A stretch of 36,092 nt of DNA, taken from positions 1 to 36,092 of the forward strand of contig DUBO01000011.1 of assembly GCA_012960245.1 (NCBI GenBank), in the 5' to 3' direction. The notes below the pieces were generated by a model. The model searched no databases, had not been told where the DNA came from, and saw nothing but the letters and a program-made list of their open reading frames with translations. Both the position numbers and the translations under genes were made by a program. Each line of letters opens with the position of its first letter. Within the stretch, counting starts at the first letter, position 1. This document shows positions 8,725-17,724 of this stretch, piece by piece. The DNA is from Candidatus Binatota bacterium (GTDB lineage Bacteria > Desulfobacterota > Binatia > UBA1149).

Positions 8725-9882
8725 TCAGTCGCGTCCCAGTATGGCGATGCCGCAGGCAGTGGGATGGCCGCCAAGGTTGTGTGACAGGGCCATCCGGGGG
8801 TTTTTGACCTGGCGCTTTTCGGCGCGGCCCTGCAGTTGCAGCGTGTTCTCGTAGATCATGCGTACGCCGGTAGCCCCGGTGGGGTGTCCGAAGGCCTTCA
8901 GGCCTCCGTCGGTGTTCACCGGCAGGTCGCCGCCCAGTTCGAATTTGCCGTCGGCTATGTGTTCCTTCGCGCTGCCCTTGTCGCAGAACCCGAGATCCTC
9001 GTAAGCCAGCAGCTCGGTCAGTGAAAAGCAGTCGTGCACCTGGGCAACGCCGATCTCGCTGCGCGGATCGCTTATGCCGGCCTGCTCGTATGCATCGGCG
9101 GCGGCCCAGCCGTTGGGTTTCCACGAGAGGAAGTCGTTGCCGGGGTCTTTCTGGGGATTGGGGCCCGAGCTGATGGTGACGGCCTTGACCAGCACCGGGT
9201 CGTCGCGGAAGCCACGCGCGAGGTCGGTGCGTGACAGTACCACCGCGGCCGCGCCGTCGGTCTGCGCGGCACAGTCGTACAGGCCGAAGGGCCAGGAGAT
9301 CATGCGTGCGCTGAGCACGTCGTCGACGGTGATTTCCCGCTTGAGCCAACTGCGCGGGGCCAGCGTGCCGTTGTGGTGGTTCTTGACGGCGATGCGCGCG
9401 AGGTCCTCGCGGCCGGCACCGTAGCGATCAAAGTAGGTCGCCGCGCAAAGAGAGAACCAGCCGGCGGGCGTCCTGGGCAGGTCGCGTACGCCGTCCATCA
9501 TCACCGTCGGCCCTGAGACGCCGCGGTCCTTGGGCTTGTCGTAACCTACCACGAGCACGGTGTCGTACAGCCCCGAGGCGATAGACATTACACCGTAGCG
9601 AAACGCGTCGGTGCCGGTGGCGCAGTAGTTAGAGACCATGCTCACCGGTCGCTCGAACAGCTTGAGCGCGTCGGCACACTCGTGCGGCCCCTGCGTGGTG
9701 TAAAGGCTGCCGGTGAATACAGCCTCTATTCTTTTCTGTGGTTCGTCTATGCCCGCGTCGGCGTAAGCCTCGTAGGCGGCGTCTACGATCATGTCGGACG
9801 GAGACTGATCCCAGTTCTCACCAAAGGGGCAGCAGCCAACACCCACTACCGACACCTTGTCGCGAAGCGCATCCTTGCCCAT
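8725..9882 (-). CDS. SCP2-type thiolase / acetyl-CoA acetyltransferase-like
   Basis: A 385-residue thiolase-superfamily protein of the SCP-x/SCP2 branch. The nucleophile Cys87 is in NYCATGTDAF, the HDCF motif (H283, C285) follows, and NTDGGLKAFGHPTGATG contains His333. The C-terminal HNLGGHPTACGIAIL completes the fold. Such enzymes cleave 3-oxoacyl-CoAs or, when paired with a DUF35 protein (as in actinobacterial Ltp2/ChsH2), act as aldolases on steroid side chains. Its ATG overlaps the stop of the upstream HMGS-DUF35 gene (TAATG), so the two are translationally coupled and may form a complex. It is the last gene of the minus-strand run. Confidence 0.9.
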   Translation of the reverse strand: MGKDALRDKVSVVGVGCCPFGENWDQSPSDMIVDAAYEAYADAGIDEPQKRIEAVFTGSLYTTQGPHECADALKLFERPVSMVSNYCATGTDAFRYGVMSIASGLYDTVLVVGYDKPKDRGVSGPTVMMDGVRDLPRTPAGWFSLCAATYFDRYGAGREDLARIAVKNHHNGTLAPRSWLKREITVDDVLSARMISWPFGLYDCAAQTDGAAAVVLSRTDLARGFRDDPVLVKAVTISSGPNPQKDPGNDFLSWKPNGWAAADAYEQAGISDPRSEIGVAQVHDCFSLTELLAYEDLGFCDKGSAKEHIADGKFELGGDLPVNTDGGLKAFGHPTGATGVRMIYENTLQLQGRAEKRQVKNPRMALSHNLGGHPTACGIAILGRD

Positions 9883-11312
9883 TACCGGTCCTCGCTTGTT
9901 GCCGGCTCAGTGGCCGGCGTTGCTTTCCAGTAGTAGTTGGGACGACCACCGGCGCGGTGCATACAGCGGAATTCGAATTCCAGCGGCATGCCGAGGCTGA
10001 CGTCGTCGGGTGCGCAGTTGACCAGCTGCATGTGCACGCGCGCACCCTCGACGTCGACTATGCCCGCTACCGTGGGCGGACTGGGCGTGGGAAAAAAATA
10101 GTCGAAGGTCCAGGTCACCAGCTTCCCGCTGCGGTCCGAAAGGCGGGTTCCATCAAAATCGTCGCGGGCGAAGCAACTCTCGCACACGCGTTGGACGGGA
10201 AACTGCACGGCGCCGCAGGAGCGGCAACGCTGGCCACAAAAAGCGAGGTTGCTGTCGCGCTCGCGGAAGTGGACGGTAGCCGAAAGTCCCGGTCCTGCCT
10301 GGGCTTCCCACTCGCTTGTCCCCAGGTCCCTGGCCTTGAGATACTGGGCGTAGTCGGCCACCGGTTGCCGCCTTTCCAGGTGCCACCCCACTCCTCGTCG
10401 TTCCGGCAGTTGCTCGATTCCGTCGGTGACCTTGAGCGCGAGGGCATCGGCGCCGTCGCCGTAGTTGGCTACCAGTATGCGTTCGCCCGGGCGTGCGTTC
10501 TCGAGCGCGGCTACCAGTTGCAGGGGTGCGAAGGCCACGCCGGCGTTTCCCAGGCGGCCGAAAAAGCCGTCGGTGAGTTGTTCGTCGGCCAGGCCCAGTG
10601 TGCGTGCGACGCCCGTCCGGCTGCGGTGGTCGGGGCCGTACAGGGCGACCTTGTCGTAGTCGCTTACCGAGTCGTCGCCGTCGGCCAGCAGGCCATCGAT
10701 CGCCTCGGCCATGCGCGGCGCGTAGCCTTCCTGCACGACGAAGCGGTCTTCCCAGCTGTGCACGAAGTCATCCCCCTCGCTGCGCCACACGTCGACGATT
10801 TCGTCGGTGACAGATCGAGAAGCTTCCATGGTGGCTATGACCGAATCCTTCGACACGAGGAACGCGGCCGCGCCGTCACCACTGTTGCGCTCCAGTCCGG
10901 AACCCGGGGCACCCATTCGGCAGTCGGACGCGATGACCAGGACGCACGTGGCCGAACCCGCGTCGATGGCATCGGCGGCCGCCCGGAGGGCGGTCGTGCC
11001 GGCGCGCAGCGAGTTCGAGTAGTCGGTGGCCTGGAGCTCACGGCCGAGGTCCAGGGCTCGCGCGATCAGTGCCGCGCCCTGTTTCTCCCTGAACGGGTAA
11101 CTGGTCGATGCGAAGTAGACCGCGTCGACCCGCTCGCGGGAAAACCCGGCCAGGCAGTCAGCACCGGCCGCCACCGCCATGGTGACGCTGTCCTCGTCGT
11201 TCCACGCCACCGCTTTTTCGGGACCGCCGTCGCGCGGCGTATGGCCGGACAGGGCGTCCAGCGAAAGCCGGTGAGGTGGTACGTAGGCGCCGTAAGAACT
11301 TATTCCTGCCAT
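9882..11312 (-). CDS. HMG-CoA-synthase-like protein fused to a DUF35 OB-fold domain
   Basis: This 476-residue fusion has an HMGS/KAS-III-type condensing fold at residues 1 to about 335 (LERNSGDGAAAFLV, GRLGNAGVAFAPLQLVAAL, ILVANYGDGADA). A DUF35 module follows at about 355-470, with zinc ribbon cysteines C363-x2-C366 and C377-x2-C380 and an OB fold (GKLVTWTFDYFFPTPSPP). In archaea, thiolase, HMG-CoA synthase and DUF35 form one complex that channels acetoacetyl-CoA; here two of those parts are one chain and a thiolase follows with overlapping start and stop. By eye, the position of the catalytic Cys (ACKAGT in archaeal HMGS) is SLRAGT (Leu102), and the catalytic His position is Tyr225, so ordinary HMG-CoA synthase activity is doubtful. 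Asn256 is kept. Confidence 0.85.
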   Translation of the reverse strand: MAGISSYGAYVPPHRLSLDALSGHTPRDGGPEKAVAWNDEDSVTMAVAAGADCLAGFSRERVDAVYFASTSYPFREKQGAALIARALDLGRELQATDYSNSLRAGTTALRAAADAIDAGSATCVLVIASDCRMGAPGSGLERNSGDGAAAFLVSKDSVIATMEASRSVTDEIVDVWRSEGDDFVHSWEDRFVVQEGYAPRMAEAIDGLLADGDDSVSDYDKVALYGPDHRSRTGVARTLGLADEQLTDGFFGRLGNAGVAFAPLQLVAALENARPGERILVANYGDGADALALKVTDGIEQLPERRGVGWHLERRQPVADYAQYLKARDLGTSEWEAQAGPGLSATVHFRERDSNLAFCGQRCRSCGAVQFPVQRVCESCFARDDFDGTRLSDRSGKLVTWTFDYFFPTPSPPTVAGIVDVEGARVHMQLVNCAPDDVSLGMPLEFEFRCMHRAGGRPNYYWKATPATEPATSEDR

Positions 11313-11327
11313 GGTGATTTCGCTGCT

Positions 11328-12251
11328 TCAGCCACCCATCTTGAGGCCGGCTACACTGCTACCGAAAATCTCGGTGGCGACCGCGTCGCCAATGCGACGC
11401 GCGTCCCAGCGCTGTGGTTCTTTTCCTGCTTTTACGGGTGAGCCCAGTTGCCACGAACGGTAGTGTGCTATTTCGTCGCCCACCGCGCGGAAGACCTGCC
11501 CGGTAACGTGCGAGGCATCGTCGCTGGCCAGCCACGCCACCACCGGTGCCGAGTTCCCGGGGTTCAGCTTGCTGAACTCTTCACCCACTTCGTTGGCCTC
11601 CAGCGTTTCCATGCCCTGGAAGGTCTCGGTGACAAGGCGCGTAGCTCCACCAGGTGCCACCGCGTTGGCTCGCACCCCGTAGCGCTTGCCCTCCAGCGCC
11701 GTGATCATGGTGAGCGAAGCAATGCCTCCCTTGGCGGCGCCGTAGTTGGCTTGTCCCTTGTTACCCTGCAGGCCCGCCGAGCTGACCGTGTTTACGATCG
11801 CGGCCCGGCGCGGCCGGCCGGCCTTGGACTCGGCCTGCCAGTAAACGCAGGCGTGGTGGGTCATGTTGAACGTGCCCTTCAGGTGTACGGCGATCACGCT
11901 GTCGAAGTCGTCCTCTGTCATCCTCACTATAGAGGCGTCACGCAGTATGCCCGCGTTGTTGACGACGATGTCCAGTCCGCCCCAGGTGTCGATGGCCTGG
12001 GCTACGCAGGCCTCGGTGTCGTTCCAGGACGATACGTTGGCATTGTTGACGACCGCTTCGCCGCCGGCCGCCTTGATGAGGCCGGCGGTCTCCGCGGCAG
12101 GACTGTCGTCACTGCCCTGGCCACCGGAGTCGGTGCCGAGGTCGCTGACCACAACGCGCGCGCCGTGGGCGGCAAGTTCAATAGCCTCGCCGCGGCCTAT
12201 GCCGCGTCCGGCACCGGTCACGATCGCGATTTTTCCTTCAAGCAGGGACAT
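11328..12251 (-). CDS. SDR-family 3-hydroxyacyl-CoA dehydrogenase-like
   Basis: From ATG 12251 (Shine-Dalgarno GGAGG eight bases upstream) the protein is 307 aa. It is a classical short-chain dehydrogenase: TGAGRGIGRGEA for NAD(P) binding, NNAG, catalytic Ser in NTVSSAG and YGAAK as the YxxxK pair. The roughly 50-residue C-terminal extension (GEIAHYRSWQLG and beyond) is a feature of SDRs related to the dehydrogenase part of peroxisomal MFE-2/HSD17B4, which oxidise 3-hydroxyacyl-CoAs. An upstream in-frame start would add 10 residues and is less likely. It sits 15 bases before the HMGS-DUF35 gene and 48 bases after the SCP-x thiolase gene. The beta-oxidation role is inferred from these neighbours. 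Confidence 0.88.
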   Translation of the reverse strand: MSLLEGKIAIVTGAGRGIGRGEAIELAAHGARVVVSDLGTDSGGQGSDDSPAAETAGLIKAAGGEAVVNNANVSSWNDTEACVAQAIDTWGGLDIVVNNAGILRDASIVRMTEDDFDSVIAVHLKGTFNMTHHACVYWQAESKAGRPRRAAIVNTVSSAGLQGNKGQANYGAAKGGIASLTMITALEGKRYGVRANAVAPGGATRLVTETFQGMETLEANEVGEEFSKLNPGNSAPVVAWLASDDASHVTGQVFRAVGDEIAHYRSWQLGSPVKAGKEPQRWDARRIGDAVATEIFGSSVAGLKMGG

Positions 12252-12299
12252 GCCTTTAAGCCTCCAGCGGGTTCGTCTCAACGCCCACGGTTCAGTCGG

Positions 12300-13463
12300 T
12301 CACGCGCGGGCGTACATGGCAACCACGCAGGCCCCGCCCAGGCCGAGGTTGTGTTGCAGTGCGGCGCTGACGTTGTCTACCTGCCGCTTCTCCGCTTCGC
12401 CGCGCAGCTGCCAGGTCAGCTCGGCGCACTGGGCCAGCCCGGTCGCACCGATGGGGTGCCCCTTGGAGAGCAGACCCCCCGAGGGGTTGACCACCCAGCG
12501 CCCACCGTAGGTGCACGCGTTTTCTTCCACCAGTCGTTCGCCTTCACCCTCGGGGCACAGGCCGAGCGCTTCGTAGGTGATCAGTTCGTTGGTGCTGAAG
12601 CAGTCGTGCAGTTCGATGACCTGCACGTCGTTGGGGCCCAGGCCGGATTCATCGTAAACCTGCCGCGCCGCGCGCTCGGCCATGCCCATGCCTGCCACGC
12701 CTATGGCGCCGCGCTCGAAGTCCTCGGCCCGGTCGGTGGTAAGCGCCATTGCGAGTATGTCGATTGCGCCGGGGTGGGGGTGGGACTGGAGGTAGCGCTC
12801 GGACACGACCACCGCAGCTGCCGCGCCGTCGCTGGTCGGGCAGGCCTGCAGCAGGGTCAGCGGGTCGTAAACCATTCGGGAGGCCAGGACCTCATCCAGC
12901 GTGCAGGCTTCCTGGTACTGCGAGCGCGGGTTGTTTACCGAGTGCAGGTGGTTTTTTACCGAGATCTTGGCGAAGGTTTCCGGCTTGGTGCCGTACTTCT
13001 CCATGTGGTCGCGGCCGGCATCTCCGAAAACCCGCGCGGCAACCGGGGCTTTCTTTTCTCTCACGGTCTCCTCGGCGACCGCCTCCATGCCGGGCATCTG
13101 GTTTTCGATCGGACCCTTTTTCATTTTTTCAAAGCCCAGGGCCAGCGCGGCGTCGACTTGTCCGCTGCGCACGGCGCAGTAAGCCATGTAAAGGGCAGTT
13201 GAACCGGTAGAGCAGTTGTTGTTGACGTTGAATACGGGGATGCCAGTCATGCCGATTTCGTACAGCGACTGCTGGCCAAGCGTGCTCATGCCGTTGATGT
13301 AACCGCAGTAGGCCAGTTCGATGTCGGCGTAGGGGACACAGGAGTCATCCAGGGCGTCCCGGGTGGCGCTGCGCGCGAGGTCCTTGGCGTCGCTGTCGCA
13401 GCGGGCGAACCTGGTCATGCCAACTCCAATGACGAATGCGCGTTGGGTGAAATTACTGGCCAT
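12300..13463 (-). CDS. SCP-x type 3-ketoacyl-CoA thiolase
   Basis: A 387-residue thiolase of the sterol-carrier-protein-x branch, full length for the thiolase domain and without a fused SCP2 lipid-binding domain. It has catalytic Cys84 in NNNCSTGSTAL, the HDCF motif at 286-289 (H286, C288), NPSGGLLSKGHPIGATG with His336, and a C-terminal HNLGLGGACVV. It should cleave 3-ketoacyl-CoA to acetyl- or propionyl-CoA; branched or sterol-derived substrates are usual for this branch. A ribosome binding site (TGGAG) precedes ATG 13463. About 190 bases separate it from the upstream crotonase gene, the largest gap in this run, so an extra promoter there is possible. Confidence 0.92.
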   Translation of the reverse strand: MASNFTQRAFVIGVGMTRFARCDSDAKDLARSATRDALDDSCVPYADIELAYCGYINGMSTLGQQSLYEIGMTGIPVFNVNNNCSTGSTALYMAYCAVRSGQVDAALALGFEKMKKGPIENQMPGMEAVAEETVREKKAPVAARVFGDAGRDHMEKYGTKPETFAKISVKNHLHSVNNPRSQYQEACTLDEVLASRMVYDPLTLLQACPTSDGAAAAVVVSERYLQSHPHPGAIDILAMALTTDRAEDFERGAIGVAGMGMAERAARQVYDESGLGPNDVQVIELHDCFSTNELITYEALGLCPEGEGERLVEENACTYGGRWVVNPSGGLLSKGHPIGATGLAQCAELTWQLRGEAEKRQVDNVSAALQHNLGLGGACVVAMYARA

Positions 13464-13656
13464 TGTTTTTTACTCCAGGCTGTTGGAATCGAGGCGGTCG
13501 GCTTTGTCGCCCAGTGTTGTCGGTGGGCAAGGGTGCGTCAAGAACGCGATCGGCCTCGTAAAGACCGCTAACCGCTGAAAAGTAGTTGCCCGAGGCTGTC
13601 CAGGTGGCAGCCGGCGGGGTCCATGAAGGCCTCGTCGTCTGCCGGGCGGGCGAGCT

Positions 13657-14394
13657 TCATTTCCTGCGCGAGGCCAGTTCGGTGCTGAGCGCGCGTTCGC
13701 GTTCCATTGCCTCGGCCATGGTCGAAGCGGGGCCCTGTCGAAGGGCGCGCTTAGCAGCCGCCAGTACCTCAGGGCGTTTCTCCGCCATTGAGCCGGCAAG
13801 TGTGCGCGCTTCGTCGGCCAGGCGGTCGGGAGCGACCACCCGTTGCACAAGTCCCGCCGCGCCGGCCTCGTCAGCGGTTATCACCGCTCCCGACAGCACC
13901 CATTCAAGCGCCTTGGGCGTACCGACCAGCTGCGGCAACAGGTGCGTGCTGCCCAGGCCCGGCAGCATGCCCAGGCCGGTGAAGTTAAGACCCAGGCGGG
14001 CGCCGTCGGCCGCCAGTCGGACGTCGCAGCCAAGAGTCATCGTGACCCCGACACCGAAGGCGTCGCCGTTGATGGCCGCGATGACCGGCTTGGCATACGA
14101 GAGCAGCTCCAGGGGGAACTCGCGCACGAAAGACTCCTGGCCCAGGGCGGGCCCGGGCCCGCCCTTGCGGCCGGCCATGTGCTCTTTCATATAGTCAAGG
14201 TCCACGCCGGCGCAGAAGGCCCGGCCACGACCGGTCAGTACTACCACCCGCGCAAGGTCGTCGTCTCGTGAGCGGGAGAACGCATCGACAATTTCTTCAC
14301 CCATCTCGGGCGTGTAGGCGTTGAGCTTGTCGGCGCGGTCAAGCGTGATGGTGGCTATGCCCTCGGCCAGTTCGTAGGAAATTTTTTTGTACAT
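13657..14394 (-). CDS. Crotonase-family protein lacking both standard Glu residues
   Basis: This 245-residue enoyl-CoA hydratase/isomerase-superfamily protein has the oxyanion-hole segments RAFCAGVDLD and GDAFGVGVTMTLGCD and the FTGLGMLPGLGSTHLL region. Aligned by eye with rat enoyl-CoA hydratase, the Glu144 position is Thr118 and the Glu164 position is Phe138, so simple water addition is doubtful. Isomerase, hydrolase or lyase chemistry is known elsewhere in the superfamily. It is the third gene of the minus-strand run, 27 bases after the second crotonase. Length is slightly short but the fold seems complete. Confidence 0.85.
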   Translation of the reverse strand: MYKKISYELAEGIATITLDRADKLNAYTPEMGEEIVDAFSRSRDDDLARVVVLTGRGRAFCAGVDLDYMKEHMAGRKGGPGPALGQESFVREFPLELLSYAKPVIAAINGDAFGVGVTMTLGCDVRLAADGARLGLNFTGLGMLPGLGSTHLLPQLVGTPKALEWVLSGAVITADEAGAAGLVQRVVAPDRLADEARTLAGSMAEKRPEVLAAAKRALRQGPASTMAEAMERERALSTELASRRK

Positions 14395-14421
14395 CGTCTC
14401 GCGTATTGCCCCGCGCCCGGT

Positions 14422-15225
14422 CTACTTACCGTCGTAGGGCGCCCAGCGCGGCTGGCGTTTTTCGACCATCGCTGCCGGTCCCTCGGAGTGATCGGGGTGG
14501 GCCGTGTGTTGGCGTATGGTCTGCCAGGTGTTTTTCAATGCCTCGTCCAGGCCCACCTGCAGGCTCTGCCAGATGGCCTGCTTGGAGCGGGCCAGCGCGG
14601 TGGGCGAGTGCTGGGCTATCGTGGTGGCGAGCTCGCGTGCCCTGGGCATGAGCTCGGCCTGGGGCACCACCTCGCCGACCAGTCCCACAGCCAGTGCTTG
14701 CTCGGCGGTCATGCGCTCTGAGCCTCCGAGCAGCGCCAATCGCAGGACGGCCTCCAGCGGTATGCGCCGGGCCAGGCCCACGGGCTCCAGGCCCGAGATG
14801 ACACCGAGCTTGACGTGGGTATCGAAGAAGGTGGCGTTGTCGGCGGCGACGATAAGGTCGCTGTCGGCCACGAAGTGCAGCCCGCCGCCGCAGCACATGC
14901 CGTTGACGGCCGTGATGACCGGCTTCCAGCAGGCGTTCTGTATAGCGGTGATGTGCAGGAAGGGCGTGTCCTCGGCCGGAGGGCCCGTGCGATCAAAGCC
15001 GCCTTCGGCTACCACCGCCTCCACGTCCACGCCTGTGCACAGGGCTTTTTCGCCGGCGCCGGTCAGTATGACGCAGGTCGTGTCGGGATCGTCCTTGATC
15101 GCCTGCCATGCCTGCGCGAGCTCGCGGGCCATCAAGCTGTTGAAGGCATTGCGACGTTCGGGTCGGTTGAGCGTGATCGTGGTCACGCGGTCCTCGGTCT
15201 GGTAGAGCAGTGTCTCGAAATCCAT
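14422..15225 (-). CDS. Crotonase-family protein, second copy
   Basis: A 267-residue enoyl-CoA hydratase/isomerase-superfamily member: ITLNRPERRNAFNS near the N terminus, KALCTGVDVEA and NGMCCGGGLHFVADSD for CoA binding and the oxyanion hole, and an ordinary C-terminal helical part. At the two Glu positions of rat enoyl-CoA hydratase my alignment gives His117 and His137. The sequence is clearly different from the neighbouring crotonase, so the pair is not a recent duplication. It lies 80 bases after the transporter stop and 27 bases before the next gene. It is probably a pathway-specific acyl-CoA enzyme; the exact reaction is not determinable here. Confidence 0.87.
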   Translation of the reverse strand: MDFETLLYQTEDRVTTITLNRPERRNAFNSLMARELAQAWQAIKDDPDTTCVILTGAGEKALCTGVDVEAVVAEGGFDRTGPPAEDTPFLHITAIQNACWKPVITAVNGMCCGGGLHFVADSDLIVAADNATFFDTHVKLGVISGLEPVGLARRIPLEAVLRLALLGGSERMTAEQALAVGLVGEVVPQAELMPRARELATTIAQHSPTALARSKQAIWQSLQVGLDEALKNTWQTIRQHTAHPDHSEGPAAMVEKRQPRWAPYDGK

Positions 15226-15305
15226 GGTGGCGCCCGCCAGTCGATACTAGGGCGCGCTACGGATTAAGTCGAAGCCGTCGGGTTCAAGCGACGCGGTCGG
15301 CGCGT

Positions 15306-17609
15306 TCAGGCCTCGCCGCCGCGGGCCTTAGCCCCTCCACTGCCCAGGTGCTCGTCGGCCATGAGCACGGTGGCGGGCAGCGTGATTAGCGCGCCCCCGA
15401 GCGATCCCGCCAGCACCAGGGCCGTCAGCAGTCCAAAGGCCCGCGTCGGCACCATGTCCGAGAATCCAAGCACCAGGAAGGACATGCACAGCACGATGGC
15501 GGTGTAGAGCACCGGCCGGCCCACCACGGTAACGCTTTCTTCTATGGCCGCCGCCACTTCCATGCCCGCGGCGCGCAGGCGCTGGTAGCGCATGAGCAGG
15601 TGTATGGCGTTGTCCACCGCCACGCCCAGGGCTACGTTGGCCATCATCACTGCCATGGGCCCCAGCGGTTGGCCGGCCCAGCCGGTCATGCCCAGCACGA
15701 AGCTCAAGGGCAGTACCGCCGGTATCATGGCCAGCAGCCCATGGCGCAGGCTGCGAAGAACGAGCACCATCATTATGCTCACCGCCATCAGCGCCAACGA
15801 AAATCCCAGCACCATGCCGCGTATCATGTGGTGCTCGATGTCGCTGAAGAGCATGACCATGCCGGTGGGCTCCACGTGGGCACCCTCGATGGAGTCGGCC
15901 AGGGCGCGCACGCGCGCGATCAATGCCGGGTCGTTGGCCCCTTCCGAAATCCTTGAGCGGGCGGTTACGCGTGCACGGGTGAAGTCGAAGTTCATGTACT
16001 GGTACATGTCGCCGTCGGGGGCGTCCATTTCGTACATGAGAAGCAGCTGGGAGACCTGGTCGCGGCGCTCGGGCAGGCGCAGCCACTGCTGGTCGCCTTC
16101 GTGCATGGTGCGGTTCATGACCTCCACGAACTGCGCGGGCGAAAGGGCGCTTTCTATCTTGGCATCGGCGACGAGGCCGCGGTAGACCTCGTTCATGGCG
16201 CGCAGAATGGCCGGTTCTTTCATGGGCTCGGCCGTGCCTGCCAGTTCAGGGTTGGGGCTCACCAGCAGCTCGAGGGTGAAGACGCCGCCTATGTTGTCCT
16301 CGACGAAGTCGGTGGCAATGCGCGTCGGGTTATCGGGCGCGAGATACTCGTACCAGTTGGCCTCGGTCTTCACCCGCGAAAGACCGCTCAGGCCAGCCAC
16401 GAGAAACATTATGCTCACGACCAGCAACAGGGCGCGCCTGCGCGACACCAGCCCGAACAGCGCGCGCAGGTAACGCGAGTGCCCCTCCTGCGACGCGGCC
16501 ACCAGGCGCCGGGGCTCGGGCAGCAGTCGTATGGTGGCTGGCACGACGGTCATCGTTGCCACGAAGGCGTAGAGTGAGCCCACGGCAGCGAACAGCCCGA
16601 ACTCCACTATGGGTTGCACCTTGATGACGAGCAGCCCGAGAAAACCCAGCGCCGTGGTGACGCTGGTAAAAAGGCAGGGCTTGAAGACCAACATGCCGGC
16701 TCTGATGATAGCGTCTTCACGCTTGCGCCCTGCCAGGAGTTCCTGCTGGTACTCGGTCAGGTAGTGAACCGAATCGGCCACGCCTATGCCCAGCAGCACT
16801 ATGGCCAGCCCGGCCGTCATCACGTTGAGGGTAAAGCCGGTGAGCGACAGCGTGGCAAAGGTCCACAGCACCGAAATGCCCACGGTCAGTGTGGGCAGCA
16901 GCACGCCCGACCAGGTGCGAAACAGTGAACCCAGCAGCAGCGCGAAAATGACCAGCATCACCGGCAACAGCACCTGGTCGTCGCGCTCCATGGCTTCGAA
17001 CATGGCCAGGTCAAACTGCACGGCACCGGTGACATGGAACTCGGCGTTTTCCTGGTCGGTGAGCTCCTTGATGAGGCGGGTGAGTACTACCCGTGGCAGG
17101 TAATCGCCCTCGGGCATGGGCTCTATCTTGATCGAGATGGCACCCGCCCGTCCGTCGGCACCCGCCAGCGTACGCGCAAACAGGGGGTCGCTGGCCAGTC
17201 GCTCAAGAAGCACCTCTCGCTGCTGGTCGTCCACGGGGCGCATGACCAGCGGCCCGATGTCGAGCAGATCGCCGTCCGAGCGTATGTCTTCTACGTTGGA
17301 CAGGCTGGTGACCCTGAGCACGCCGTCGAGCTCTTCGATCGCGGTGGTCAGGCGGTCGGCCATGTCCAGGGCCGCCTCCGACAGTACCCCCTCGGGGTGC
17401 GCGTAGCCCACCACCAGGTACTCGTCGTTGTCGAAGTCCTGCTTGTATTCCCGGTAGGAGGCCAGGCTGCCGCTACCTGCCAGCAGCCAGGTCTCGGGGT
17501 CGTTGTTAATGCGCAGGTCGCCGATGGCGGCCAGGCTGCCAGCAGAAATTGCCAGCGCCACGGTCAGCACAAGCCAAGGATATCGAGTTACAAATCTAAA
17601 CCAGGGCAT
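15306..17609 (-). CDS. MMPL/RND-superfamily transporter
   Basis: From ATG 17609 (MPWFRFVTRYPWLVL) the protein is 767 aa, with two repeats of the RND layout: one N-terminal helix plus a periplasmic domain, then five helices. GIGVADSVHYLTEYQ in the first half and GVAVDNAIHLLMRYQ in the second are the duplicated helix-4-type motifs with Asp. The track of open codons extends upstream to 17777, but that would run over the divergent efp start and lacks membrane logic, so the internal ATG is preferred. Relatives export lipids, hopanoids or siderophores. As first gene of the run it probably moves the lipid-like substrate or product of the downstream acyl-CoA enzymes; that is inference. Confidence 0.88.
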   Translation of the reverse strand: MPWFRFVTRYPWLVLTVALAISAGSLAAIGDLRINNDPETWLLAGSGSLASYREYKQDFDNDEYLVVGYAHPEGVLSEAALDMADRLTTAIEELDGVLRVTSLSNVEDIRSDGDLLDIGPLVMRPVDDQQREVLLERLASDPLFARTLAGADGRAGAISIKIEPMPEGDYLPRVVLTRLIKELTDQENAEFHVTGAVQFDLAMFEAMERDDQVLLPVMLVIFALLLGSLFRTWSGVLLPTLTVGISVLWTFATLSLTGFTLNVMTAGLAIVLLGIGVADSVHYLTEYQQELLAGRKREDAIIRAGMLVFKPCLFTSVTTALGFLGLLVIKVQPIVEFGLFAAVGSLYAFVATMTVVPATIRLLPEPRRLVAASQEGHSRYLRALFGLVSRRRALLLVVSIMFLVAGLSGLSRVKTEANWYEYLAPDNPTRIATDFVEDNIGGVFTLELLVSPNPELAGTAEPMKEPAILRAMNEVYRGLVADAKIESALSPAQFVEVMNRTMHEGDQQWLRLPERRDQVSQLLLMYEMDAPDGDMYQYMNFDFTRARVTARSRISEGANDPALIARVRALADSIEGAHVEPTGMVMLFSDIEHHMIRGMVLGFSLALMAVSIMMVLVLRSLRHGLLAMIPAVLPLSFVLGMTGWAGQPLGPMAVMMANVALGVAVDNAIHLLMRYQRLRAAGMEVAAAIEESVTVVGRPVLYTAIVLCMSFLVLGFSDMVPTRAFGLLTALVLAGSLGGALITLPATVLMADEHLGSGGAKARGGEA

Positions 17610-17724
17610 AGGGGAACAGCAACGGTCTGGCGACAGTAGTATCTGCGTACGGATAAAGAAACACGGCGCTTGCCCCACCAGCGTGCAGCTACTAACTTTG
17701 GCCGGTCGGGAGGACAATAACTGG

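Noticed and set aside
9738..13202. Plus-strand frames of 567 and 584 codons
   Set aside because: They run antisense through the HMGS-DUF35, SDR and thiolase genes, all of which show clear family motifs on the minus strand.
13568..13624. Minus-strand 18-codon ORF in the gap between thiolase and crotonase genes
   Set aside because: It has an ATG and a GAGG-like element, but no overlap or structure gives it a role; in a high-GC gap it is likely chance.
17672..17700. Possible sigma70-like promoter for efp (TTGCCC, 17 bases, TAACTT)
   Set aside because: Only 4 of 6 and 3 of 6 consensus bases match, which is not better than many sites in the window.
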